A DNA stretch of 64,000 bases from Pseudomonas izuensis (GTDB lineage Bacteria > Pseudomonadota > Gammaproteobacteria > Pseudomonadales > Pseudomonadaceae), in NCBI RefSeq assembly GCF_009861505.1, contig NZ_WTFT01000006.1, forward strand, positions 1 through 64,000, in the 5' to 3' direction. Position 1 is the first letter of the stretch. Each line of letters starts with the position of its first letter. Below, piece after piece: positions 54,401 to 61,725 of the stretch. Below the pieces are notes generated by a model. That model made no database searches. It worked only from the letters and a program-made list of their open reading frames with translations, and had not been told where the DNA came from. The position numbers and the translations under genes were made by a program.

Positions 54401-55328
54401 CCTTGGTCAAATATCTGAAGTTCCACTGCGCTACCCCATTAGTCCAAGGCTCATCCAAAGCATATTGGGAATTCGCGTACTGTCTCTCCACTAAGGAGCC
54501 AGAGCCATTGACCTGAGCTAGCTCCAGCACGCGCCCTCCCTGGATACGAAAGCGGTAACTAATACCTCGCCCAGTTTGTTGTTTTTCTTCTAACTGACCC
54601 ACACAAAACGGGATCTCCCAGCGATTGCCGTAGCTGGCGCAGTACTCTGTCTTAATTCGCAGGTTTGCATCCCACCACCAAGACCCGCATAACCCCGCGA
54701 TAAGCATAAACGCGGCAGCACCAGACAATTGGTAACGTAGTTTCGTACGCTGGCGCTCGGCATCGCGGTGCGCTAAATCGTCATAGCGACAGCCAAGCAG
54801 CGCAGCGGCCAGGCGCAACAGCGCACGACGTTCAGTTTGGGTTCTGCTTTCATCCTTGCGTGGGCGAACGTCGGCGGCAATAGGTTCGACATCCTCCCAG
54901 GCCATGCTTTCTGTCCCATCAGGTTGCTTTAGTATGACCCGACGCTTTAGCAATTCTGGTGGGAAGGCGTCATGCGGTTCCCCAGCAATAAGTAGGGGGA
55001 TGATACGATCTCCCTTACCCATTTCTTGGAACAACGCAATCTCGCGGCGCACCCACTGAGAGCCTGGAGTGTCGGGCGAGCAAACGACAATCAAATACTC
55101 GCTTTGCGCTAACGCTGTTTTGATTTGATCGGAGAGATCGGAAGAGGCCGGAATTTCATCTTCGTCACGAAACAGATGCCCCAAGCGGTCTGGATAGGCA
55201 TCGCGCTGAAGTGCTTTTGGAGTGCGGTAGGATTCCAGCTCGCGCATGATACGAATTGCCCAGCGCCGGTCGCGGGGCATGTGACGGTAGCTGATAAAGG
55301 CCGCATATCTCGGAGTTTCCGCGTTCAT
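51408..55328 (-). CDS. TIR-TM protein with about 25 repeats of 33 residues
   Basis: The 1306-aa protein starts with a TIR domain (YAAFISYRHMPRDRRWAIRI; the predicted NADase Glu96 in QWVRREIALF), has one membrane helix at about 201-218, a linker, and then from about residue 480 to the end some 25 tandem 33-residue repeats. The repeat consensus is YDERGNxVExAYFGIDGQPV, then LSKDxGAARLTxR. The repeats resemble YD/WG-type beta repeats. The probable plan is an exported beta-repeat sensor that signals to a cytoplasmic NAD-cleaving TIR. GGAAGG lies about 10 bases before the ATG. The length and repeat number are unusual for TIR proteins. Confidence 0.85.
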   Translation of the reverse strand: MNAETPRYAAFISYRHMPRDRRWAIRIMRELESYRTPKALQRDAYPDRLGHLFRDEDEIPASSDLSDQIKTALAQSEYLIVVCSPDTPGSQWVRREIALFQEMGKGDRIIPLLIAGEPHDAFPPELLKRRVILKQPDGTESMAWEDVEPIAADVRPRKDESRTQTERRALLRLAAALLGCRYDDLAHRDAERQRTKLRYQLSGAAAFMLIAGLCGSWWWDANLRIKTEYCASYGNRWEIPFCVGQLEEKQQTGRGISYRFRIQGGRVLELAQVNGSGSLVERQYANSQYALDEPWTNGVAQWNFRYLTKAFGAEPVLSSAILTDRTGKPMRHISYQFADDHQEATAQFDQGLDHGSVVAERQLASGSHLSLVEVKPSLEGLRSSIGQHHLVFDGQGRLKRREFEPVGGGATVPDALGVYGRSYTYGDAGLITQIRNLDAEGKELIEKSGVAAVGLSYDTLGNLHSVEWIDRSGKPHINENLFSRVVWRDDEHGNRVNVEYLGLDGQPVLSKGLGAARLSYLYDKHGNTVETTYFGLEGQPVLIKGEGIARVTHRYDERGNQVETASFGHDGKPAFNNSTGTARLTSRYDERGNIVETASFDFDGKPVLDKNTGTARMTSRYDERGNIVEGAYFGVDGRPALRKDVGASRLTFKYDKQGNIVNVAYFGLDGQPTLRKDAGVAQWVIHHDERGNEDWEAYFDTDGHPASRKDSGAARLTYRYDERGNVVEVAYFDLKGQPVLLSDVGAARLTYRYNERGNLVEEAYFGIHGQPVLHKNTGATRVTYRYDERGYRVEASYYGVEGDLALSKDLGAARLTYVFDERGNTVEIAYFGIQGQPVLSKDSGAARLTARYDEQGNGVEEAYFGIEGQPVFSKRKGATRVTYHYDNRGNAIETAYFGFDGQPVLSKDSGAARMTSRYDERGNFVEVAYFGIEGQPILSKDSGAARVTARYNERGYIVEEAYFGINHQPTLRKKVGAARVTSSFDKYGNKVEEANFGIDGLPVLSADTGVARLKNGYDERGYLVEIEYFGLDGKPAARQDLGVARSTSRYDERGNLVEEAYFDVDDHPTMRRDAGAARITFRYDERGNRVEEAYFGIDGQPAARRGGDASRFIFSYDQRGNKVEDAYFGIDGQPVLYPAGGPARLVSRYDERENLVENAYFGKEGQPILRQDVGVARLAYRYDERGYLVEAVHFGLEGQLALRQDIGAARLTDRYDEHGNLVEEAYFGLDGHLTLRKDVGFARLTSRYDERGNKVEEAYFGIDDKPIPVGGGFVQLKARYDEIGNPVEVVYLDINGNPLNGKAENH
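51450..53900 (-). repeat. 99-bp coding tandem repeats of the TIR-TM gene
   Basis: About 25 direct repeats of 99 bp encode the 33-residue units. The repeats are diverged, with no two adjacent copies identical, so the array is old rather than freshly amplified, but the TCGTCGTAACGAG-type block recurs strongly. Confidence 0.85.
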
Positions 55329-55485
55329 TCACGTTGCCTTCCGGTAACAAAACCTCAGTGAAGTTATCAATGCGCGCAGGGATACCGTCCGTACCTGCAA
55401 AGGCTCTCATTTTTCAGTTGAGAATAGTGGGGATTGGGGATTGGGGTTGGAGCAGAAGTTAATGGGTGATTACCGAGAAACTTAG

Positions 55486-56394
55486 ATGCACACACGAAGG
55501 GCTGCGGTGAGTTTGCCTTGGTCGACTGGTGGCGGGCTGGTTGTGAAAAGAGATCAGCAAAGAGGGGTTTGTGTAGGCGGGACGTCGATGCTGCTTCGGC
55601 GCATACTCGAGGGTGCTTGCGGTGTGTTGCTGGAGGACGAGGATGAGGTTTGGTTAAGTGCCGGCGATTTCTTGCTCATCAATAATAACGATAGCCTTCG
55701 CATTGTTTCAAAAGACACGGGTCTCCCAGAGACGTCACCGTATGGTGCAGTCGGTGATGTGGAAATGGAGATGATGAGGTCTACCCCTAAATATGAGTCC
55801 AAGGTCCTATGTGCCAGTGTCATAGGGACAAAAGGGGCTACATCTACGTTTTTCAAATTGCTGCCCGACCGATTGCTTCTGCCGTCCAGCCTGGTCGCGG
55901 TCGAGTCTCCATTTCGGCGTATGGTCAATCTGCTCAACTCAGAGCTAGCGAAAGAAGAAGGGACGCCATGGCCCGTAACAGGAGCATTTGTTAAGTGTGC
56001 GCTGGGGTTGGCGTTCCGGGAAATGATCCATCTAAACTACTCTCGCTGTGGATTGCTGTCCTTGTGTGCTCACCCGACGCTCAGTAGGTACGTTTCCTCG
56101 ATGATCAATGATCCGCAACGAGGTTGGTCCCTGGAAGCCTCACCTGGTGTTTTTTACGAATCTTCGGAGCGCGAGGTCATAGAAATTTCCGGGTTTACAT
56201 CGGCTACGATTTCACAATTGCTCCGCGTTTTAATGTCCTTTCCACTGCTCACATCCAGTAGAAAAACGTTACTGCAAATAGGTGTGATGATGGGCTACAA
56301 CTCTGCGGCGGAGTTCAGCCAAGCTTTCAAAGATAGCGTTGGTGGAGCACCCGACAATTTTCGTATTCCTCGTGAGGGCTCCTGTTTTCCTTAG
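55486..56394 (+). CDS. AraC-like regulator with degenerate first helix-turn-helix
   Basis: The 302-aa protein has a cupin-like N-terminal half (EDEDEVWLSAGDFLLINNND) and a C-terminal AraC region. Its second helix-turn-helix, IGVMMGYNSAAEFSQAFKDS, and the VGGAPDNFR end are normal. The first one, expected after RGWSLE, is replaced by a sequence that does not fit the usual pattern. It is therefore likely impaired or diverged. It is divergent from the TIR-TM gene and could have controlled it. Confidence 0.65.
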   Translation: MHTRRAAVSLPWSTGGGLVVKRDQQRGVCVGGTSMLLRRILEGACGVLLEDEDEVWLSAGDFLLINNNDSLRIVSKDTGLPETSPYGAVGDVEMEMMRSTPKYESKVLCASVIGTKGATSTFFKLLPDRLLLPSSLVAVESPFRRMVNLLNSELAKEEGTPWPVTGAFVKCALGLAFREMIHLNYSRCGLLSLCAHPTLSRYVSSMINDPQRGWSLEASPGVFYESSEREVIEISGFTSATISQLLRVLMSFPLLTSSRKTLLQIGVMMGYNSAAEFSQAFKDSVGGAPDNFRIPREGSCFP

Positions 56395-56649
56395 TTGTTG
56401 GTGGCCAGATTCCGTTCATCGCGCTCGTGGCGGACTGTCGGCAGTATGCTTGGGAGCGCCTTCCGGTAGAGGTGCATCTGGTTAGTGGGGATCGACGTAG
56501 CTCACTAATGTCTGCAAATCTAAGCAGCCTGCTTGGTAAAAATGCTTTAGGTATTCCTTGCCTCAATTGGACCCCAAGCCGTGCCCGGCTAAGCTGTGTT
56601 GCTATCGACATCCTTTCCCAGCAGGGATTTTCTCGGCATTGGGACCCAC
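56395..56649. other. spacer before the small basic gene
   Basis: No supported coding frame or clear signal was found. Confidence 0.3.
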
Positions 56650-57036
56650 ATGGCAAAAAAAGCGCGATCTCAGGCTATTCAGCTTCGAAAGCGTCGCCAA
56701 GAAAAAGATCTGGCGAAAGCGGAAAAACGGCGGCAGCTTGAGCAGGTGAATGCTGCTGCTCGGAGACTCAAGTTAATCGAGCTTCTGCGTGCAAAAGCCA
56801 AAAGCGCTCAACCTCGCAAGGCAGCTGCCGACCGCAATCTATATTGTCCTCCCCCAGACAAAATCCGGCGGGAAGACGTTATTATCGATGCGCACACTGA
56901 CTCACGGAAGGCGCCAAGGCTTTACCGTCTCGAAGGAGACCCTGGTTGGGTTGGAATTAGCTTTTTTAAAGGGAGTTTCTTGTGTCTCATGAAGAGCTAC
57001 ATGTCGATAACCATTATGTCCCCCAGTTTTACCTGA
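56650..57036 (+). CDS. basic small protein (128 aa), possible partial gene
   Basis: The N-terminal half is a charged helix (KKARSQAIQLRKRRQEKDLA, then KRRQLEQVNAAARRL) and the C-terminal part has DPGWVGISFFKGSFLCL. The last 18 or so codons overlap the start of the DUF4238 gene by 55 bp and are not protein-like, so the true end may have been lost through a frameshift. I do not recognise it. Confidence 0.4.
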   Translation: MAKKARSQAIQLRKRRQEKDLAKAEKRRQLEQVNAAARRLKLIELLRAKAKSAQPRKAAADRNLYCPPPDKIRREDVIIDAHTDSRKAPRLYRLEGDPGWVGISFFKGSFLCLMKSYMSITIMSPSFT

Positions 57037-58052
57037 GGCAGTGGGCCGTCGACAAAAAGATAAATACCTACCGATTGCTGGTACAAAATCAGAATATCCC
57101 TCACTGGAAATCTCATTCTGTGAGGGGAATTGCCTACCTACAACATCTTTATACCTACGTCACGAACCAAGGTCTGACTGACGAATTTGAGGTGTGGCTA
57201 GATCGCGAGTTCGAGTCGCCAGCTAGACCTGTTCTAACCAAGGCGCTGAGTAGCGAGAGGCTGGTTCCTAGCGAATGGAAGACATTGGTCAAATACCTGG
57301 CGGCTCAAGATTTGAGGACGCCTGCAAGGCTAATTGAGACGCAGAGACGTCTTAACCAAACACTTCCCGGCATTTTTGATGAGGTACTTCGCCGGTCAAT
57401 AAATGATTTAGAACGAGCGGCTCAGCGCGGCGAAAAGCTGATAAGGCCTGAGAGATTTAGTACTTATGATCCGCCTATTCAAGTCACCATCCAGCGATCA
57501 CCCGATGGAGATGGCGGAACAGTTCAGGCGGAAATGCTCAATGGTAGACTCCATTGGATCAGCCATTTACGTCATCTCCTATCGAGCACCGTGCGGCACA
57601 TCCTTCAGCACAAGTGGACAATTTTACGTGCGCCGCCTGGCGTTGTTTGGCCAACTACTGATGACCCGGTCATTCGACTCAATACCTTTGAAGGAGGGAG
57701 GTACAACTTTGGTGGTGGATGGGGTAGTCGAGGTACTCAAATTTTTATGCCATTGAGTCCAAATCACCTGATGTACACGCAAGTAGGGTTTAGGCCGTTG
57801 GATCGCGATACCGTGGTATCTACCGAGTGGGCTCATTCGATCAGGCGGTTGATCATTGAGCATGCTCACCGCTATATCTTTTCTATAGATCAAGATCCAA
57901 CTATTCCGTCAATTCGTCGAAGATTGGTTTGCCCAAAAAGGTTTGAGGACGAACGATTGATGTGGAAAAATTGGCACGTGGAACAGAGTCAGGCTGAGTC
58001 TGAATTCTATGTTGACCAAGAAAAAAAGAAACAGTCTAAAGTTACGACTTGA
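56982..58052 (+). CDS. DUF4238 protein
   Basis: The 356-aa protein begins with the DUF4238 signature (DNHYVPQFYLRQWAVDKKI) and contains LVKYLAAQDLRTPARLIETQ and VWPTTDDPVIRLN, both usual for the family. The biochemical role is unknown; members occur in defence-rich and mobile regions. The start is a GTG at 56982 with AGGGAG 7 bases upstream. It is the first recognisable gene before the cyclase-fold gene at 58283. Confidence 0.8.
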   Translation: MSHEELHVDNHYVPQFYLRQWAVDKKINTYRLLVQNQNIPHWKSHSVRGIAYLQHLYTYVTNQGLTDEFEVWLDREFESPARPVLTKALSSERLVPSEWKTLVKYLAAQDLRTPARLIETQRRLNQTLPGIFDEVLRRSINDLERAAQRGEKLIRPERFSTYDPPIQVTIQRSPDGDGGTVQAEMLNGRLHWISHLRHLLSSTVRHILQHKWTILRAPPGVVWPTTDDPVIRLNTFEGGRYNFGGGWGSRGTQIFMPLSPNHLMYTQVGFRPLDRDTVVSTEWAHSIRRLIIEHAHRYIFSIDQDPTIPSIRRRLVCPKRFEDERLMWKNWHVEQSQAESEFYVDQEKKKQSKVTT

Positions 58053-58282
58053 CTGCCCCTTAAGTGTAAACATCCAATGCTGCTTCTGCGACGAAAATAT
58101 TGTTTACAAAATCAAAAGAACTCTTGTACAGTATTTATAGATTTTTTGTTACTAAAAGCCTAATCGTACGATGCCGCTGTAGTTTACGAGCAGCTCTGTT
58201 GCTTACGCCACTCTAAAGTGGTATGTGGCAAAAAAATACAACTGCATTGTAAATTACGCAAGTCTAATTTTCGGGAGGGGAT

Positions 58283-59242
58283 GTGAAGATTGAAGGGTAT
58301 GAAAAAAGGTTTGTCGCGTTTATTGATATTCTTGGCTTCAAAGCATTAATCAATTCTGTAGAAAGCGCGACAGAAGAGAGCGCAGATTTTAAGCGTGTGA
58401 AAGATATATTGGATTTTCTGCATCGAGAGTCTGTTGAGTCAAATGGCCACCATGATTTACTCGTCTACGAGCACGTCGAGGATGGCTTGGTAGAGAGGGA
58501 GTTGGGGGATCCCAGGCTAAGCTACATTTCCGACTGTGTAATAATATCGACGGAAGGCAGCTTCGATGGATTCAAAGCAATTTGCAATAAAATCACCAAG
58601 CTGTCAGTGCAAGGTGCGAGCATTGGGATATACATTCGTGGCGCTGTGACATACGGCAATGTTTATCATCATGGCCCCATGCTTTTCGGAACTGCCTATC
58701 AGTGTGCTTATGGGCTTGAACCTCAAGCTGTCAACCCCCGAGTAATACTGGATGACGTGGTATTTGATGTTTTAAAAGATAACGTTGGCACATTTCCATT
58801 ACATGAGTCTGCTATTGGAACTGACTCCGAAGGCCGAAAGTATTTACTTAATTACCCTTTCAATTACATATCTGGATATGTAACTGATTGGCTAAGTTTT
58901 TTGCTGAGGGTGAAATCCTCGATTCTGTATTTCCTGAATAAATTTGATGAGCGGGTTTCTGGTTTCGGACCTGAGCTAAAACGACTGGATCAGTTCTGCT
59001 GTTGGAAAGAATTATATGGATGGAATTTAAACTTTGACGGTGGAGATTCTGGAGTTTTCCGCAAGTATATTTGGCTCAAAGACGAATTCAATGCGACGAT
59101 TCTCAAATACTCATGGTATTTGGAGGCGGGAGAGACTGCAAAGAAATGGCCAGGAGGCGTGCAGGAGGGGCCGAGAATTCTTCCGATTATGTGGAATGGG
59201 ACGCATTGGGGACCCGAAAAAGAGTTAGGCCATCTTCGCTGA
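58283..59242 (+). CDS. cyclase-fold protein, class III-like (319 aa)
   Basis: The protein starts KRFVAFIDILGFKALINSV and continues with LSYISDCVIIST, then IGIYIRGAVTYGNVYHHGPM and LEPQAVNPRVILDD. The order of a first Asp after a beta-strand, a second Asp in a hairpin and a G-rich strand parallels class III nucleotidyl cyclases, including the PycC proteins in this window, but the sequences are otherwise distant. It starts at GTG with GGGAGG upstream. Whether it makes a nucleotide signal is unproven. Confidence 0.6.
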   Translation: MKIEGYEKRFVAFIDILGFKALINSVESATEESADFKRVKDILDFLHRESVESNGHHDLLVYEHVEDGLVERELGDPRLSYISDCVIISTEGSFDGFKAICNKITKLSVQGASIGIYIRGAVTYGNVYHHGPMLFGTAYQCAYGLEPQAVNPRVILDDVVFDVLKDNVGTFPLHESAIGTDSEGRKYLLNYPFNYISGYVTDWLSFLLRVKSSILYFLNKFDERVSGFGPELKRLDQFCCWKELYGWNLNFDGGDSGVFRKYIWLKDEFNATILKYSWYLEAGETAKKWPGGVQEGPRILPIMWNGTHWGPEKELGHLR

Positions 59243-59352
59243 GATGTGGAAGCATATTTTTGACGATAAAATCGTGAGGCCAGATGAGAGCCGTTTAGGC
59301 TCTCTCCGGTTGTGATACACCTTTCAGTATTAACGTTATCTTACAGGTTCTC

Positions 59353-60120
59353 TTATCCGTTGCTTACCTTGAACCCTTCGACATCATGCTTTGATGATTT
59401 AGTAAGCTTTTGAAATCGCAAATTTCCTGTTGGGCTTTGTGGCCAGATTTCTTTGAGACCTGCTGCTACGTGTACGAGATTATATCCATCGCTCAATTTG
59501 GAAGCCTCCCAGACGCATTGCCCTATGACCTTGGCTTGGGAGTTGGTTGGGATACCGACCATTGTTACCAATGCTTTGCTTGTAGCGAGTCCTGCACCGA
59601 TGTGTAGCTCTGGGAGACCGAAACGTTCGCTAAGCAGTTCGTTTACTAATTGGCGACTCGTTGTCACGCAAGCTTGGGCTGCCAAGTAAGCTTCTGAGTA
59701 GGTTTTCTTGGGGGAATCCTGGTCCACCTGGAATAGGATCAGCAACCCATCACCCAGGTATTCAGTGACATGACCGTCGTTGTATAACGCCGTTTGGGCC
59801 AGCGCCGGTAAAAGCGCTGACGTCTCATAATAGATGCGTTGAAAACCACTTTCGATTCCCACGAATTTTTGGATTGTCTTGAGCCTTTCGGACGACTTGC
59901 GCATGTCTACCACCAAAGCCACGAAGTCATCGACCTTAGGTTCGTTTTCATTCACAAACGGATGCCCAGGGATATTGCTGGCGTTGACCTGGAAGGACTC
60001 GTTGCTGACGCTGTCCAACATAGCTCTAAATTGGTGGCCAACCTTTTTCCAGTTTTTTACCGCTTTATTCAGGCCGTCGACGGCTGCCTGCTTGATCGCC
60101 TTGATTTGTGATTCGTTCAT
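59353..60120 (-). CDS. pycC: Pycsar-type pyrimidine cyclase (PycC), second copy
   Basis: The 255-aa class III cyclase has the two metal motifs FVALVVDMRKSSERL and TEYLGDGLLILFQVD, plus IYYETSALLPALAQTAL, as in the copy at 25015. The ATG at 60120 overlaps the TGA of the upstream CNB-TIR effector gene (ATGA), so effector and synthase are translationally coupled. A longer frame from 60159 would start within the effector gene. It should make cCMP or cUMP on infection to activate that effector. Confidence 0.85.
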   Translation of the reverse strand: MNESQIKAIKQAAVDGLNKAVKNWKKVGHQFRAMLDSVSNESFQVNASNIPGHPFVNENEPKVDDFVALVVDMRKSSERLKTIQKFVGIESGFQRIYYETSALLPALAQTALYNDGHVTEYLGDGLLILFQVDQDSPKKTYSEAYLAAQACVTTSRQLVNELLSERFGLPELHIGAGLATSKALVTMVGIPTNSQAKVIGQCVWEASKLSDGYNLVHVAAGLKEIWPQSPTGNLRFQKLTKSSKHDVEGFKVSNG

Positions 60121-61061
60121 GCGAGTGCTCCATCGATACATTCCTTGACCCGTTGCCATACTGCGATAGCAACAGACGGATTTGTGTTGAGGTCTTCCGG
60201 GTATTCGATGATTGACAACCCCTTCAAATCGCTCGGCAACTTCACCTCTTTGCCTTCAGGAACCATCAAGATGGTGCGCTTTCTACCCAGCCGTCCCATG
60301 AATAGACCCAGCTCAAATAAAACGTTATCTCTTGGTGAAGGCTGCTGGCCGCCTCGGGATATTGCTATGTCGTCACCTTGAGCAATCGCGATTGCGAAGT
60401 CTGCTCTATCTAGCTCAGCCTCGAGATCCTCCATGGGGTAATGCGCAATTCTGAAAACTTCAGCTGGCCACGGCGTGTACTCATACCGCCCACCTGACGA
60501 AAAATGCTTCGTCCCCGACATGGCAACGGGCAGTGCCTCGCTCGAAGAAATCGCAAAAATCCTGAACCGCTTACCAGGTTTGGCTATCGCTTTGTTTCGG
60601 GAGATCAAACGATTTGCGAAATCCAATGCGAGCGTTTTTGACGCTGCCGGAAATTTATCGAGAAAAGCTACGAAGCTTTCTTTCGTGAGTTTTAGAGCAA
60701 TCACTGGCTCCACAGGCGTTACCGTGGTCGTCCGGACAGTGATCTCAATTGCCGCAATTTCGCCGACTTGATTGCCCGCAGGGTAGGCGTCTACGAGGGT
60801 GAAGCGACCAACATGAATACGCACCGCTCCGGTGAGGATGAAGTAAACGTCAGTGGTATGTTCGCCAACGCTGATGAGGGGTGTATCTGGATTAAAGCTA
60901 TGCAGCGTGCCGTTGGCGAAGAGGAAATCTGCACGCTCCGAATTGTGTTCGACCAGAGTCTGCTTCATCAGCAGTTGCATCACTTCCAGTCGTCCGTTTT
61001 CACCTTGTAATCGTTCGAGCACAACCGACCTCCGTGGCCAAGCATTAATGATGCCCATCAT
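60117..61061 (-). CDS. pycTIR: Pycsar effector with CNB and TIR-like domains (PycTIR)
   Basis: The 314-aa protein has a cyclic-nucleotide-binding domain (LISVGEHTTDVYFILTGAVR, then GNQVGEIAAIEI) at about residues 60-145 and a C-terminal TIR-like domain ending RDNVLFELGLFMGRLGRKRT with the conserved Glu. This is the architecture of PycTIR effectors, which degrade NAD when bound to cUMP or cCMP. The start is uncertain: the ATG at 61061 lacks a ribosome binding site, but the conserved ERLQGENG segment before the CNB domain supports it over the Met at 60980. It is divergent from umuDC. Confidence 0.85.
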   Translation of the reverse strand: MMGIINAWPRRSVVLERLQGENGRLEVMQLLMKQTLVEHNSERADFLFANGTLHSFNPDTPLISVGEHTTDVYFILTGAVRIHVGRFTLVDAYPAGNQVGEIAAIEITVRTTTVTPVEPVIALKLTKESFVAFLDKFPAASKTLALDFANRLISRNKAIAKPGKRFRIFAISSSEALPVAMSGTKHFSSGGRYEYTPWPAEVFRIAHYPMEDLEAELDRADFAIAIAQGDDIAISRGGQQPSPRDNVLFELGLFMGRLGRKRTILMVPEGKEVKLPSDLKGLSIIEYPEDLNTNPSVAIAVWQRVKECIDGALA

Positions 61062-61237
61062 CCCATGACGCGAGATGTCAAAGCGAGATTAATTAGCCAC
61101 CATTAGGTGCCATCAGCTCCTCGGTTTAATCAGTTTCAGGCACCTCGGAGATACGCCAGCACAGCAGGGCAGGGGTCTCAAATACCCGCTACCCTTCGCG
61201 CCTGCTGGTCCACTTATCGCAAACGTGGACGCGAAAT

Positions 61238-61280
61238 TTGACCTAAGCTCGTCTTCGACGTTTACTGTACAAATAAACAG
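61238..61280 (+). promoter_or_regulatory. SOS promoter and LexA box of umuDC
   Basis: TTGACC at 61238-61243 is spaced 17 bases from TTTACT at 61261-61266, and CTGTACAAATAAACAG at 61265-61280 is a perfect CTGT-N8-ACAG LexA site overlapping the -10. It lies 19 bases before the umuD start. Confidence 0.9.
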
Positions 61281-61299
61281 TATCTGTAAAGGCGCTCAC

Positions 61300-61725
61300 A
61301 TGAGTTTTATCGTGCTAGGTCCCATTGCTGAAGATGGCATCAAGGTTCCAAAGTGCTCGTTCCGCGTCCCAGCTGGTTTCCCTTCGCCTGCGGCGGACCA
61401 TATTGAAAAACACATCTCCCTCGACGAAATTCTAAATATCCGTGCGCCGCACGTTTATCTCATCTCCATCGCAGGGGACAGCATGCTGGGTGCGGGAATA
61501 TTTGATGGTGACTTGGCAATAGTTGATCGTGCCTTGGAGGCGGGTCATAACGACGTTGTTGTCGCGCTCCTCAATAACGAGCCCGTGTGTAAGCGCCTGT
61601 GTAAGCGGGGTGCTCAGATGATCCTTCTTTCGGAGAATCCGAAGTACCCGCCGCGGTACATCCTCGAGGGGGATGAATTGGCGATTTGGGGGGTTATCAC
61701 CAACAGCGTACGTCGCCATGTTTAA
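61300..61725 (+). CDS. umuD: UmuD, SOS mutagenesis protein
   Basis: The 141-aa S24 peptidase has the catalytic Ser in ISIAGDSMLGAGI and the catalytic Lys in NEPVCKRLCKRG (the usual VKRL position, here shifted by a Cys). The self-cleavage site should be Ala-Gly in VPAGFPSPAAD. On RecA* activation it cuts itself and joins UmuC to form a translesion polymerase. The ATG at 61300 has AAGG 8 bases upstream. It overlaps umuC by 8 bp. Confidence 0.9.
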   Translation: MSFIVLGPIAEDGIKVPKCSFRVPAGFPSPAADHIEKHISLDEILNIRAPHVYLISIAGDSMLGAGIFDGDLAIVDRALEAGHNDVVVALLNNEPVCKRLCKRGAQMILLSENPKYPPRYILEGDELAIWGVITNSVRRHV

